In this document: positions 12,776 through 30,443 of the stretch, one piece after another | How positions within the stretch are numbered: the first letter of the stretch is position 1 | Layout of the letters: every line of letters starts with the position of its first letter | Assembly: GCA_051294375.1 (NCBI GenBank) | Contig: CM119271.1 | Location: 16,951,799 to 17,015,798, forward strand | DNA length: 64,000 nucleotides | From: Paraspadella gotoi | Taxonomy: Eukaryota > Chaetognatha | Direction: 5' to 3' | Notes under the pieces: model-generated | What the model saw: only the letters and a program-made list of their open reading frames with translations | The model's database searches: none | Told to the model about the DNA's origin: nothing | Program-made: the position numbers and the translations under genes

Positions 12776-13900
12776 TGGTTTTGCAGAAGGTTGTGGATAT
12801 GGGCATTGAAGCAAATCCGTGAGAAGGTCATTGTAATTTCAATTCCAATTTATTTTTTTTTTAAATATTAGTTTTCGTTTTCATTAATTTGAATTTTTAT
12901 TTAATTAATGTGTCTCTCTTTTCATTAATTAATTTTCAATTAATTCTCAATTCCCCTCTCGACCTCCCCCCCACCAAACAGGTCCTGCAACATCTGGTCA
13001 TCTCACCAAGATCATCTTCTTTCCCTGACCCAAACGCCTTCCTTCCTTCTCGCTTCCTCGACGGACGACGGTCTCGTAGTGGACATTTCATCTCTGCTTA
13101 TAAGCGTGACACCTTAAGTCGTGATCCAGTGGGTCATTGAGTAATATACCATGAGCTCACGACAATTAGGTACGGATCGATACCCAATAGTACTTGAGAA
13201 CGGCCTTAAACCACCTCGGGACCTGAAAACCTTTAAAGTCGCGTTTCAAGTCCAAGGCCCGTTTCATAGCTGCGGGGAGCAGGAACTATTACGGAGAGCA
13301 CTCTTCGACCCACTTAACGTCTTATCAGGTTCGATACAAAAAGAACGAAGATCTTATCCCTTCGGCTGCGGCGTGCGGCGCTGCATCGGCGAGCGGCTCG
13401 CCGGATGGAGCTGCTCTTCTTTCTGTGCAGGATGCTGCAGCGGCTGGAGGTGGCGGCTGGCCCCTGGATGCGAGATGCCCCGGATGTTCGGACGGAAGCC
13501 TTTTTTGGAGAAAGCCGAAGAATATGAGATAGCGGTGGTGGGGAGAGGGTGAGAGAGAGGGAGGAGGAGGAAGGGGAGGAGGAGGAGGAGAAGAGAGGAA
13601 GAGAGGAGGAGAGAAGACAAGAAAGTGAAGAAGGAGAGATACTAAGGGTTGACTAACTTTACTATTTTACTTACATTTAAATTAGATTTCTTAATTGCTT
13701 ACATTCTGTTCTTATTTATTTGGGAAAATTTACTTTTGATATTTGTCGTATGACCTAATTAATTGCATATTGCAATATTACGTAGCTGGACATATATATT
13801 ACATTCGCATATTACATACTTAAACGAAATTTTTTTTCTTGAAATTCAAAATTAAATGTAGAGGGAACTAGAGATAGAGGGGAGGAGCGAGAGAGAGAGA

Positions 13901-13947
<47 letters not shown>

Positions 13948-14958
13948 AGAGAGAGAAGAGAAAGAAGAGAGAGAGAGGAGAGAGAGAGAGAGAGACTTAT
14001 AAAATTAGGCAAATTTTTTTAAAAATTAAGATTTTGTTTTCACTTTTTAATTCAAACATAAAATGATGACCTCAGGCCGAACTGAGATCGAGTGAACAGA
14101 AAAAAACGAAAAAAATGGTCCATTGAAAAATATTGTTTTATGGTGGACTAAATCCACCAACCGTATCATCAGGGCCATCTGGTGCGGAGGGACGGGCGCT
14201 TAACCCCTGTAACTCGGTGTTACAGCCTGATCGAAGCTCAGGGCGGTTCTGTCATTAACAATTATCAATATTTAATGTCTCTTTCAAGTTTTTGTGTTAG
14301 GATTGAGTTATTAATTTTAATTATTATTTTTCTAAGAAAAAGTTTAAATTTATTTCGACAACAATTTTGTTTTAGATTAGAAAACACGTAGCATGTTCGG
14401 CTTTTATTTCAAGGGTTTATCAGTGGTTTTTCATTGATGATTATGATTTATGGTCTATTAATTTTTCTGTTTTTATCATCGACTGTATTTGTTACATTAA
14501 AGCCATTGGCCTAAATTTAGATGAGGAAACTATCTAATTCGTGAGTGAGCTTCGACGGCTATCTTTTGACGGTAATAAAAACCTCGCCTTTATTTGAAAT
14601 GGCGATATTATTCGTTGGCATAAAAAGAATAATTTTTTGGCGTTTTATTATTTTTATTTATTAATTTTTATCTTTGATTTCGGCGACGACGAAGAAAGGA
14701 AAGCGAAAAATAGAAAAGACATTAAAAGGACCAAAAGTAACTTAAATTTTATGTCTTTCGCTAAACTTATCACCGTATCCTCTCTCTCTCTCTTCTTCTC
14801 TCTCTCTTTCTCTCTCTCTCGTCTCTTCTCTCTCTCTCTCTTTCTCTCTCTCCTGCATCTTTTAATTCTCGACTCCCGAGATTTTTTATCGGAAAATTCG
14901 GGAAACGGAACGAGAGAGAAGAGGAGAGAGAAAGAGAAGAAAGTGAGAGAGAGGAGAG

Positions 14959-14999
<41 letters not shown>

Positions 15000-15190
15000 A
15001 AAAGAAAGAAGAGAGAGAAGAAGTAGAGCTCTTAAAAAAATGGGTTAGACGCGAAAGCCACATTTTATTGCCTAAATCGCCCCGGGAAGGAGGAGGGCTA
15101 TAGAGAGTCTGTGAGTTAGAGAAAGAAGAAGAGAGAGAGAGAGAGGGAGAGAGAGAGAGAGAGAGGAAAGAGAGAGAGAAGAGGAGAGAG

Positions 15191-15254
<64 letters not shown>

Positions 15255-16970
15255 AACAGGTTGGTAGGATCCCGCTATCAATTGGACTGGGTGCAAACAA
15301 AACTTTTGGCGCACAGGCAATAGTTGTGCGCCAAATGTGCGTGCAATTAAGTCCAACCAAAAAAGTCGTTTTGGCCGCATGAACTTCTTTGAATCTTGTA
15401 GGATTGTTTATATTATGTATAATATTTTTAATTATTATTATTATTATTAATTATTGGGTTTATTTTATTATTATTATTTATTATTATTCATTATTATTAT
15501 TTATTATTATTTATAATTATTTATCTATTATTATTATTATTATTATGTATTATTTTATTTTTTTATTTTACTTTATTATTGCATATTAAAATTATCTTCG
15601 GCTAATTAAATTTATAAAAACTGATAACCGAAATAAAAAAAGAATAAATATTAAAGTAAAAGTAATATAAAGTATTTCTTAGTTTTATAAGGACTAAAGT
15701 GAAACGTTATTATTTCTCGTGTGGCAACACATCTCCACATTACAATTCCATTACCCTCGTGGGTAAGAGCGAGCTTGCTCTCTTCAAAACAGCCATCCGT
15801 GGTAGTACATGTTGGTGATAAGCTTTTTAATTTCGTACAACTCAATATACAAATAATCCATTACGGCTATATTGTACCTACTTTGGACAGGCTTTGGTGG
15901 TTTAAGCGCCTCCAATCACTCTTAGTAAAGATAAATGACAATAGCAGGTCCCTGCCAAGTTTCAATCAAAGACTCTCTTCCCATTCTCGTTTATTCACTC
16001 TGTTTTCATTTCTCATAAATCATACGATCTCATAATAGACTAACTCTGAAATAAGTATAAAGTTTATGATTATTAGCAAAGTTGTTTAGTTTGCTTGACT
16101 AAATAATTGTAAGCACTTATTTTGGAAGGAAAAAATTACATTATACAGTCTTGATTAATACATTAATAACATTAATACATTTAAATGTGTCTCTGTCTTT
16201 TTTTTTGGCATTATAAATTTTTTTTTCAACAGAGCATAAAAAGTTAAAAAGAAAATATAAATTAAAAGATTTATAAAAAAATTCTTCAACATTTTTCAAA
16301 AGGTGAAAAAATGAAAAAACTGGATAAATTATCGAAAGATGATGATTGATCGATGGATGATTGATTTTTTTACGGTTTTCCAATATTTTGGGACCAGCAA
16401 TGCATGAAATATTTTAAAAAAGATTATACTTAGATGTAGACAGCTTTTTATGAGCTATTATGCATCTGGTCTTAATAAATTTTAGCCTTTCCTATCTATA
16501 TATAAATTTAAAAAATTATTTATTATGGTGTAGAGCATATAAGAATGTTTTTGTCTATTTGAAGTAAATTTTAAAAATTATAATTTTCGTTTGGGGAATG
16601 TACTATCTTAAATTTTTGATACCTCATTGAGTGGGGCTCCTTCCTCACGCTCGACTGCTCTTTCACAGCTCGACTTTCCCTTTATTACCGGTCGACTTTC
16701 CTCCTCTATCCGGTCGACTCCACATTACCAGTTTTCAAAGACGAAATATCGTAAAACTCGACTTTGGGCAACCACCTGTAGTCGTCGTCGTCGTCGTCGT
16801 CGGTCTTATTTGTTTAACTGTCGTTTATGTGATTCAACTTAGTTTGTCTTCGTGCGTTGTTCCTCTATCTACGTCTGTCGTTCGCCGTCGCCGTCTTCTC
16901 CTGACAAACGAGACAAATCGCTCTAACGTTTTTCTCTGACAATTTATCATCGCTCTCTCTCTCTCTCTCA

Positions 16971-17328
16971 GTTCTTTCTCTCTCTCTCTTCTCTCTCTCT
17001 CTCTCTCTCTCTCTTCATTCTCTTCTCTTCTCCGTGGTGTGTTGTGTCCGGAGTCTCGTTCTGTATTCCGTGTCGATTCATCCTTATTTCCTTCACCGAG
17101 AACAGCGTCTTCTGTCTCCATCCGAGTGTCTCCGCCTCTGTTTCGGTTCCTCTTTTTCGCTCTCTGCTCTCATTTCTCTTTTTATCTCTCTCTATCTCTC
17201 CTCTCTTCCTCTTCTCTCTCTCTTCTCTCTCTCTCTCTTCTCTCTCTCTCTCATCTTTCTTTCTATTGCATTTTGACTCTGTCTGCGTCCTTTGTAATTT
17301 CTCTCTCTCTCTCTCTCTTCCTCTCACG
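16971..17328. other. CT-rich spacer between the two duplicated segments, no gene
   Basis: Mostly (CT)n with one complex island (17030-17150, containing GTGGTGTGTTGTGTCCGGAG). Open frames here give only Ser/Leu repeats. Confidence 0.6.
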
Positions 17329-17378
17329 ACTTTCCACTCGACCATAAAAAAAGGCCTCCCTCTCTCTCTTTTTTAAAA

Positions 17379-17417
<39 letters not shown>

Positions 17418-18054
17418 CCTCTTCTCTCTTCTTTCATAGCGGCTTCTGTTTTTCTCGCTTGGCTCAAAACCCATCACCGACGATCGACGCAGTTATTCTT
17501 CTTTCTTTTTTCTTCTTTCTTTTTGTTTTCTTTTTCTCTCAACCTTCTTCCTTTCCTCTTTCCTCCCTTTCCTATTTCCTCCCTTTCTCCTTCCGCCTTC
17601 TTTCTTCCTCTTTTTCTCCCTTTCCTCCTTCCCCCTTCTTCCTATTCCTCTCCTCCCTTTCCTCCTTCCCCCTCTTCTTCCTCTTTTCTCCCTTTCCTCC
17701 TTCCCCCTTCTTTCCTTTCCTCTTTCCTCCCTTTCCTCCTTCCCCCTTCTTTCTTCCTCTTTCTTCTCTCTCCCTTATCTTTCTTCTTACTCTTTGCTTC
17801 CGTTTCCTCACTCCAGTCCTTCTTCTCTCTTACCTCCCTCCTCCTTCATCCCCCTCCTCCTCCTTCCTCCACTTCTCCCTCCCTCCCCTATTCCCTTCCT
17901 CTCTCAACCCTTCACTTCCTCCTCCGACGCACCTGGCGGCCATAAAGCGCCTCCCTTATCGACCCTTTTCGTCGTCGTCGTCGTCAGAGATTGGGTCGTT
18001 GTTTTGGTTGTTGTTGTTGTTGTTTCGGTCATCGCGCGATCAACTCAACGTTCT

Positions 18055-18090
<36 letters not shown>

Positions 18091-18810
18091 CTAATTTAAT
18101 TTGTTTTTGTTTAATAAAGTGAATTTTGTTAATTCGACTCGCTAACTTTCAAGTAGCATTGAATGTACGTTTGGGTTTGATTAAGTATGGATACATATTT
18201 CTTATAATTGTTAAAATTCTTATAAATGATTAAACTCTATTAAATCCTATTTTTTCAAATTAATTAAAAGCCTTTTTTTTAATTGACGATTTTTTTCTGA
18301 AGTAAGAGGAGGAGGAGGAGGAGGAAGAGGAGGAGGAGAAGGAGGAGGAGGAGGAAGAGGAGGAGGAGGAAAAAGAGAAATAGCAAAACTGGTTCGATTC
18401 TGTTCGAAAGCAGCACAGATCCAGCTGCAGCCGTCCCTCAAGCAGCTGCTGCACATCCCACTGCCCAGACTGTCTTCAGGAAAAACTTTCCGAGTTCAAA
18501 ACAAACTTTTCTCTCTCAAGTTTTTTGGGAGAGAAAATCTCTTGGTTGAAGTAATTTGATTACCAATTCGTTAATGTTATTCACTTTTTTCTTCTTTTTT
18601 TTCAAAATGGGATATCAATAGAAAGTTAACTTCTTTCTCTTTGATTTGGATGAAATATTTGTCCAAGGAGATAAAATTAACCGAGAATCAAGTCTTTGCA
18701 TCATAAACAACATACAATAAAACAATAAAATAATTATATTAAAATAAATAAATAACAGTAAAGTCAATAATAAACAATAAAAAACAATTCCAAATCTTTA
18801 AAAACACCAA

Positions 18811-22215
<3,405 letters not shown>

Positions 22216-22542
22216 GAGAGAGGGAGGAGGAGGAAGGGGAGGAGGAGGAGGAGAAGAGGAGGAAGAGGAGGAGGAGGAAGACAAAGAAAGTGAAGAAGGA
22301 GATACTAAGGGTTGACTAACTTTACTATTTTACTTACATTAAATTAGATTTCTTACATTGCTTACATTCTGTTCTTATTTATTTGGGAAAATTTACTTTT
22401 GATATTTGTCGTATGACCTAATTAATTGCATATTGCATAATTACGTAGCTGGACATATATATTACATCGCATATTACATACTTAAACGAAATTTTTTTTC
22501 TTGAAATTCAAAATTAAATGTAGAGGGAACTAGAGATAGAGG

Positions 22543-22610
<68 letters not shown>

Positions 22611-23457
22611 GAGAGAAGAGATGAGAGAAATGAGAGAGAAAGAGAGCGAGAAGAAGAGAGAGAGACTTATAAACTTAGGCAAATTTATTTTTAAAATTAA
22701 AGATTTTGTTTTCACTTTTTTAAATTCAAACATAAAAATGATGACCTCAGGCGAACTGAGATAACGAGTGAACAGAAAAAAGAAAACAGAAAAAAGAATG
22801 GCTCCATTGAAAAATATTGTTTTATGGTGGACTAAAATCCACCAACCGTTCATCAGCGGCCATTGGTGCCGGAGGGACGGGGCGCTTAACCCGCCTGTAA
22901 CTCGGTGTTACAGCCTGATCCGAAGCTCAGGGACGGTTCTGTCATTAACACTTATCAATAATTAATGTCTCTTCAGTTTTGATTAGGATTGAGTTTTAAT
23001 TTTATTATTATTTTTCTAAGAAAAAGTTTGAAATTTATTTCGACAACAATTTTGTTTTATTAGAAAACACGTACATGTTTCGGCTTTTAATTCAAGGTTT
23101 ATCAGTGTCATTATGATTTATTGATTTATGGTCTATTATTTTTCTGTTTTTATCTCGATGTATCTTGTACAATTAAAGCATTGGCCATAAAAATTTAGAT
23201 AGAAACTACTAATTTTCGTGAGTGAGCTCGACGGTATTTTTGACGTAATAAAAAGCCTCGCCTTTATTTGAATGGCGAATATTATTCGTGCATAAAAAAG
23301 AATAATTTTTGCGTTTTATTATTTTTATTATTATTTTTTCTTTGATTTCGGCGAGAGAGAAGGAAAGCGAAAAATAGAAAAGACATTAAAAGACACAAAA
23401 GTAACATTATTTTTAATGTCTTCGCTAAACTTATCACCGTATCCTCTCTCTCTCTCT

Positions 23458-23512
<55 letters not shown>

Positions 23513-23641
23513 TCTCTCTCTCTCTTTCTCTCTCTCCTCATCTTTTAATTCTCACCTCCACGAGATTTTTTATCGGAAAATTCCGGGAAACGGAACGAGA
23601 GAGAAGAGGAGAGAGAGAAGAGAGAAAGTGAGGGAAGAGAG

Positions 23642-23700
<59 letters not shown>

Positions 23701-23830
23701 CTCTAAAAAAATGGGTTAAGACGCGAAAGAATTTTATTGCATCTAAATCACGGGAAGGGAGGCTAAGAGAGTCTGTGAAAGTTAGAGAAAGAGAGGAAGA
23801 GAGAGAGAGAGAGAGAGAGAGGGAGAAGAG

Positions 23831-23870
<40 letters not shown>

Positions 23871-24009
23871 AGGTGGTAGGATCCGGCATCAATTGGACTG
23901 GGTGCAAACAAAATTTGCGCACAGGCATAGTTGTGCGCACAATGTGCGTGCAATTAAGTCCAACCAAAAAAGTCGTTTTGCCGAATGAACTTCCTAATCT
24001 TGTAGGATT

Positions 24010-24054
24010 GTTTTATTATTATTATTAATATTGTTATTATTATTATTATTATTA

Positions 24055-24116
<62 letters not shown>

Positions 24117-24120
24117 TTAT
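24010..24120. repeat. (ATT)n trinucleotide array
   Basis: Nearly perfect ATT units. The duplication copy 1 counterpart at 15430-15550 is shorter and more interrupted. Confidence 0.85.
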
Positions 24121-25309
24121 TTTTTTATTTTACTTTAATTATTGCAATATAAATATCTTGGCTAATTAAATTTATAAAAACTGATGACGAAATAAAAAAA
24201 GAAAAATATTAAAGTAAAAGTAAAATAAAGTATTTCTTTGTTTATAAGGACTACAGTGAAACGTTATTATTTCTCGTGTGGCAACACATTCACATTCACA
24301 TTCACATTACCCTCGTGGCGTAAGAGCGAGCTTGCTCTCTTCAAACCAAGCATCCGTGGGTTAGTGACATGTTGGTGATAAAGCTTTTTAATTTCGTACA
24401 ACCAATATAAAAATAATCCATTAAGCTATATTGTACCTGACTTTGGACAGGCTTTGGTGGTTTAAGGCCTCCATCACTCTTAGTAGATAATGACATAGCA
24501 GGTCCCTGCAAGCTTTCAATCAAGACTCTCTCCCATTCTCGTTTATTCACTCTGGTTTTCATTTCTCATAAATCATAAGATCTCATAATAGACTAACTCT
24601 GGAAATAATATAAATTTTGATTATTAGCAAAGTTGTTTAGTTTGCTTGACTAAATATTTAAGCAATTATTTTGAAGAAAAAATTACATTATACATCTTGA
24701 TTAATACATTAATACATTAATACATTAAATGTTACTTGTCTTTTTTTGCATTATAAATTTTTTTTCAAATAGAGCATAAAAAGTTAAACAAGAAATATAA
24801 TTACAGATTTTAAAAATTCTTACATTTTCAAAGTGAAAAAATGAAAAAACTGATAAAATCATCGAAAGATGATGATGATGATGATGATGATTTTTTTACG
24901 GTTTTTCATATTTTGGACCCACAATCATGAAAATATTTAAAAAAGAATTATACTTAGTGTAGACAACTTTTTATGAGCTATATGAATCTGGTCTTAAAAT
25001 TTTAGCCTTTCCTATCTATATATAAATATTAAAAAATTAATTATTTGGGTGTAGAGCCATATAAGAAATGTTTTGTCTATTGAAAGTATATTTAAAAATG
25101 TATAAATTTTCGTTTGGGAATGTACTCATTCTAAATTTTTGACTCACCTCATTGAGTGGGGCTCCCTTCCCTCACAGCTCGACTCTCTTTCACAGCTCGA
25201 CTTTCCTTTTATTACCGGTCGACTTTCCTTCCTCTACCGGTCGACTCCACTCACCCAGTTTCTCAAAGACGAAATATCGTAAACAACTCGACTTTTGGCA
25301 ACCACCTGT

Positions 25310-25345
25310 AGTCGTCGTCGTCGTCGTCGTCGTCTTTATTGTCTT
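25310..25345. repeat. (GTC)n run, poly-Val or Arg in some frames
   Basis: GTCGTCGTCGTCGTCGTCGTC following CACCTGTA. The copy 1 counterpart is at 16782-16802. Confidence 0.8.
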
Positions 25346-25473
25346 AACTGTCGTTACTGTGATCAACTTAGTTGTCTTCGTCGTTGTTCTCATCTACGTC
25401 GTCGTCGCCGTCGCCGTCTTCCTCCCTGGACAAACGAGACAAAGTCGCTCTACGTTTTCTCTGACAATTTATC

Positions 25474-25600
<127 letters not shown>

Positions 25601-25697
25601 TAAGCGAGTAAATATTCAGATGTCATCGGCGACAACCATCTGTCATCAGAGATCAATGTGTCCCGTTTTTATTATAAAAAATATTTTTTATATTTAA

Positions 25698-26139
25698 AAC
25701 TTGTGCATAACAAATTCAACTAAAAAAAATTAGTAATTTTTTTATTATTAGTGGTAAAATGACAATAATTACATAACAATATTAAATTAACAGACAAGGA
25801 CTCAAATTAACATTAGGAAAATTAGTAAAATAATTAAATAGAAAAAATTTCAATGAAGGAAAAATCTTTCAGTCGTTATTGAACCTTTTGAACGTCGCTC
25901 GTTGGAAAACGTTGTTCGCGACTGTTTTTGTCACGATTATTGCCACGATTTGTCACGATTATTGCCACGATTTGTCACGACCAATTTACGTTTGGAGACT
26001 CGGTGAACCTTGAAACTCAGTCTGCGAATTCGCCGAGACTCTCGTCAGGACTCCTTTCTCGACGAACGCCTTGGGCCCCAAAGCGTGAAGAGCAAAAAGT
26101 CAATTGACGTAAATCTTCATTGAAAGTTTTTCTCTTGCA
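25698..26139. other. AT-rich then mixed sequence without a supported gene
   Basis: It contains a short tandem (TGTCACGATTATTGCCACGA, about 2.5 units at 25930-25982). On the minus strand a coding-like island lies at about 26080-26005 (AFVEKGVLTRVSANSQTEF) that I could not place in a family. It ends at a 25-N gap (26140-26164). Confidence 0.4.
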
Positions 26140-26164
26140 NNNNNNNNNNNNNNNNNNNNNNNNN

Positions 26165-28330
26165 GCAAGAGGCGCGTCTTAATTAATGGGAAAATTTTAC
26201 AACCTAATGACCCAAACGGACCACCTACGTCCGTTCCTGGGCTAATACTCCGGAAAAAATGAGCCTCTGGGCTGCGAGGATTTTTAGTGTGCCGACGTGT
26301 GTCGTCGCGAGAACTCTATAGTCACTATCCTCGGTTCCGTCGGCAGTCGGTTTTGTCAGACGGTCTGTTATACATTAAATTTTATGGTCATGGAGACACG
26401 TGATCATAGCATCAACCAGAATGGGACCTATAAACGGGACGTTGGGTTGGCTAGTGAGTGTGACTTTCGTCTCCTTCGACGGAATCATCACCTAAACCGA
26501 GACGTAATCTTGATGTGGTCGAGTCGCCTCAATTGACGTAAATCTTCATTTGAAAGGTTTTTCTTCTTGCAAGAGGCGTCTAATGCTATTATTAAATTAA
26601 TGAAAATTGTAAACCATACGAACCCAAACGGACCACCTATGTCTCCGTTCCCTCCGTCTTGGGCCTCATATACTCCGGAAAAATGAAGCCTCTGGGCTCT
26701 TTGAGAGATTTTTAGTTTGCGACGTCGAGTTACTACCTGCGAGCGAACTCTATAATCACTAATCCGGTCGGTTGCGATCGGTCGGTCGGTCGGGTTGTTC
26801 GGACGTCTGTGTTTATACATAATTTTATGGTCATGGAGACCACATGAGTCATATTATCAATGGAATGCGACCTATAAACGGACTTGGTTGGCCTATGAGG
26901 TGATTGTCGTCTCCTTCTACGAATCATCACATGAAGACACGAGACGTAATCTTGATTGTGTGCCAAATCGGGCTCGTCCTCATTGAACGGTAAATCTTCA
27001 TTGAAAGGTTTTTCTCTTGCAAGCAGAGCGCGTCTAATGTTATTATTAAAATTAATGGAAAATTGTTAAAACCACGGAACCCAAACGGATCCACCCTATT
27101 GTCCGCTCCGTACCGCCTACCCATCTGGGCCCTAATAACTCCGGAAAAAATCGAAGAGCCTCTGGGCTCCGAGGATTTTAGTTTGCGACGCGCAGTACTC
27201 GCGGGCAACTCTATAAGTCACTATCCGGCGGTTCTAATGTATTATTAAATTAATGGAAAATTGTTAAACCAATGAACCCAAACGGACCAACCTACGTCCG
27301 TCCTGGGCCTAATACTCCGGAAAAATGAAGCCTCTGGGCTCCGAGGATTTTTAGTTGCGACGTGAGTCGTCGCGGAGCAACTCTATAAGTCACTATCCGG
27401 TCGGTCGGTCAGTCGGTTTGTCAGACGTCTGTTATACATAAATTTTATGGTCATGGAGACACGNNNNNNNNNNNNNNNNNNNNNNNNNCCTGAGCGATGT
27501 CTACCAGTCTCGCGACGCACGCCTGCCGCTGCACGTACCTCGCGGAGCAAACTCTATAAGTCACCAGTGCACCGGACCTCGGAATCTCGCCGCCCGATTC
27601 GGCTCGCGGCGTCGGTCCACGTTTATGTCGCGACGGGTCTGCCTCTATACCATAAATACGATGGTCATGGAGACACATGATCAATATCATCAATTGGATA
27701 ATGGGACCTATACAACGCGACCTTGCGGTGCGCCTCGTACGAATGTGAGCGTGAAGTCTGGCTCGTTCTCCTATCACGAATCATCATCCTAAACGAGACG
27801 ACCGTAATCTTCGATCGTAGGTCACGCCATCGCCTGCCAGCCATTGCTCTCACACCCCTGACGTCTACGGTGATCTGTCCCAGCTAAAATCTTCCACTTG
27901 AACGTTTCTTCCTCCTTCTGCAACGAGTCCGCGGCTGCTGGTTGCGAGGGATAAGAGAAAGTATGGAAATTGTTTAAAACCACGAACCCAAACGGACCAA
28001 CCTATGGTCCGTCCGTCCCTCCATCTGGGCCTTAATACTCCGGAAAAATGAAGCCTCTGCGGCTCTCGAGGATTTTTTAGTTTGCGACGCGCAGTACTCG
28101 CGGCAGCCAACTCTATAAGTCACTATCCGGATAACGGCGCGGTCGCGTCGCGTTTTGTCGGACGTCTGTTTATACATAAATTTTTTATAGCAGCAGACAG
28201 TGATCATAGCATTAACGGAATGGGACCTATAAACGGACTTGGTTGGCCTAGGGAGTGATTGCCTCGCTCTCCTTCAACGAATCATCAAGAATGCGCGACG
28301 CAATCACACGACCTTACTTCAGACCCTTAG
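26165..28330. repeat. Tandem, diverged copies of a 0.4-0.6 kb non-coding repeat
   Basis: Units share ACTCCGGAAAAAATGA, CCTCTGGGCTCCGAGGATTT, CTCTATAAGTCACTATCCGG, a GGTCGGTCGG stretch, TATGGTCATGGAGACAC and GGACCTATAAACGGAC. Copies start near 26165, 26560, 27005, 27230 and 27960, with a gap at 27464-27488. Minus-strand open frames repeat LHFSGV-like text only because the DNA repeats. No transposase or reverse transcriptase is visible, so this is a satellite-like or non-autonomous repeat. Confidence 0.75.
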
Positions 28331-28744
28331 AATGCCAATGACCGACAGAGGAACCGGACGGAGGGATTGATGCGTTCAAAATTGCTAAGAGAAACTCTAG
28401 GCATTCAACCTCCTACACCCAAACTTCAAAGAACAGAACTCTTTCTTCAAATTAATTATTGAACGTTTGAATATTGTCATCACCTTGTGTCTACCTTTGT
28501 CTTAACCTTTGTCATTGTGTCATCGTTACCTACGTCATCACCCTAATCATTGTCCGTCATTAATATACTATTGTCAACCAAATACTTTGCCACTTATTAT
28601 TTACCCTCGTTATTTGACAAAACGTCAACGATAGGGAAATACACGTGAAAAAAAAGTCACTGGGGCGCAACACCTTGGATGACCAATTGACCCGCGGATG
28701 TGATCTTTTTTGTTCGTGATTTCCATCTAAGGAGAACGTATTTT

Positions 28745-28800
<56 letters not shown>

Positions 28801-29076
28801 CATTTCCTCTTGTCAAGCACTCTGCCCCTCACTGAGTCTTCGGCTCCAAAGAACAAATTAATTTTTTCTTTGTTATTTCATTTTTTAGAAAATTATTTTG
28901 CTCTTATTTCATCTCTTTCTTTTGACTTTCTTAGTTATTATTTTTTCTCTCTACTCCTCATTTCCTTTTTCTCCTTTCCTCATTTTTCTTCCTTCACTTT
29001 CCCTCTCCCTTTCTCCTTCTTTCCTCTCCCTCCCTCTCCCTTCTCTCTCTCCCCCTTTCCCCCTCCTTTTCTCTCT
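27489..29076. repeat. Gap-bounded duplication, copy 1 (about 1.6 kb)
   Basis: The first 487 bases (27489-27975) are identical to 29102-29588; after that the copies differ by many indels up to about 29076 and 30690. Each copy begins immediately after a 25-N gap with CCTGAGCGATGTCTACCAGT. Confidence 0.85.
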
Positions 29077-29101
29077 NNNNNNNNNNNNNNNNNNNNNNNN
29101 N

Positions 29102-30372
29102 CCTGAGCGATGTCTACCAGTCTCGCGACGCACGCCTGCCGCTGCACGTACCTCGCGGAGCAAACTCTATAAGTCACCAGTGCACCGGACCTCGGAATCT
29201 CGCCGCCCGATTCGGCTCGCGGCGTCGGTCCACGTTTATGTCGCGACGGGTCTGCCTCTATACCATAAATACGATGGTCATGGAGACACATGATCAATAT
29301 CATCAATTGGATAATGGGACCTATACAACGCGACCTTGCGGTGCGCCTCGTACGAATGTGAGCGTGAAGTCTGGCTCGTTCTCCTATCACGAATCATCAT
29401 CCTAAACGAGACGACCGTAATCTTCGATCGTAGGTCACGCCATCGCCTGCCAGCCATTGCTCTCACACCCCTGACGTCTACGGTGATCTGTCCCAGCTAA
29501 AATCTTCCACTTGAACGTTTCTTCCTCCTTCTGCAACGAGTCCGCGGCTGCTGGTTGCGAGGGATAAGAGAAAGTATGGAAATTGTTTTAAACCCAACGA
29601 ACCCAAACGGACCAACCTATGTCCGTCCGTCCCTCCAGTCTGGGCCTTAATACTCCGGAAAAAATGAAGCCTCTGGGTCCGAGGATTTTTAGTTTGCGAC
29701 GCGAGTTACTCGCGGCAGCAACTCTCATAAGTCACTATCCGGATCGGTCGTCGGTCGGCTCGCGTTTTGTCGGACGTTCGTGTTATACATAAATTTTTGT
29801 CATCCGTATGCAGACAGTGATCATAGCATTAACGGAATGGACCTATAAACGGACTTGGTTGGACCTAGTGAGAGTGATTGCTCGCTCTCCTTCAACGAAT
29901 CATCAAGAATGCCGACGGAATCACACGACCTTACTTCAGACCTTAGAATGACCAATGACCGACAGAGGAAACCGGACGGAGGGATTGATGGTCAAAATTT
30001 GCTACAGCAGAAACTCTAGGCATTCACACCTCCTACACCCAAACTTCAAAGAAAGAACTCTTTCTTCAAATAATTATTGAACGTTTAATATTTGTCATCA
30101 CCTTTGTCTTAACCTTTGTCATATTGTGTCATCGGTTACCTACGTCATCCCCTAATCATTGCGCGTCATCAATATATACTATTGTCAACCAAATACCTTT
30201 GCCACTATTATTTACCCTCGTTATTGAGCAAAACGTCAAACCATAGGGAAATACACGTTGAAAAAAAAGTCACTGACGGGCGCAACACCTTGGACATGAC
30301 CAGATAACCCGCGATGGTGATCTTTTTTGTTTCGCGTGATTTCCAATCTAAGGCGAGAACGTATATTTTCTT

Positions 30373-30410
<38 letters not shown>

Positions 30411-30411
30411 G

Positions 30412-30443
<32 letters not shown>

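Larger units (their letters stand above)
10203..13552 (+). pseudogene. Cytochrome P450 gene, copy 1, frames broken by small indels
   Basis: It aligns exon for exon with the intact P450 at 18811-22215. The seven exon equivalents are 10203-10588, 10785-10950, 11240-11376, 11783-12044, 12470-12678, 12982-13070 and 13329-13552, with the same splice sites (GT donors at 10589, 10951, 11377, 12045, 12679 and 13071). The start ATG and the stop are kept. Indels shift the frame in exon 1 within the first ten codons, and again in exons 2, 4, 5, 6 and 7. The heme-binding FGCGVRRCIGERL is still readable at about 13362-13400. Because introns carry the same kind of indels at the same density, consensus error is as likely as true pseudogenisation. 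As written it cannot encode a P450. Confidence 0.8.
8640..16970. repeat. Segmental tandem duplication, copy 1 (8.3 kb)
   Basis: It begins with GACTTTCCACTCGACCATAA at 8640 and ends in a (CT)n run after GACAATTTATCATCGC. The same sequence restarts at 17329 and ends at about 25490. Differences are dominated by one- or two-base indels spread evenly over exons, introns and spacers. Copy 1 carries the damaged P450 gene. Both ends lie next to (CT)n microsatellites. Either a microsatellite-mediated tandem duplication or two haplotypes placed in tandem would explain this. Confidence 0.85.

Noticed and set aside
26488-28207. Recurrent minus-strand frames with FSGV-like text
   Set aside because: The similarity comes from tandem DNA repeats; frames break between copies and no domain is present.
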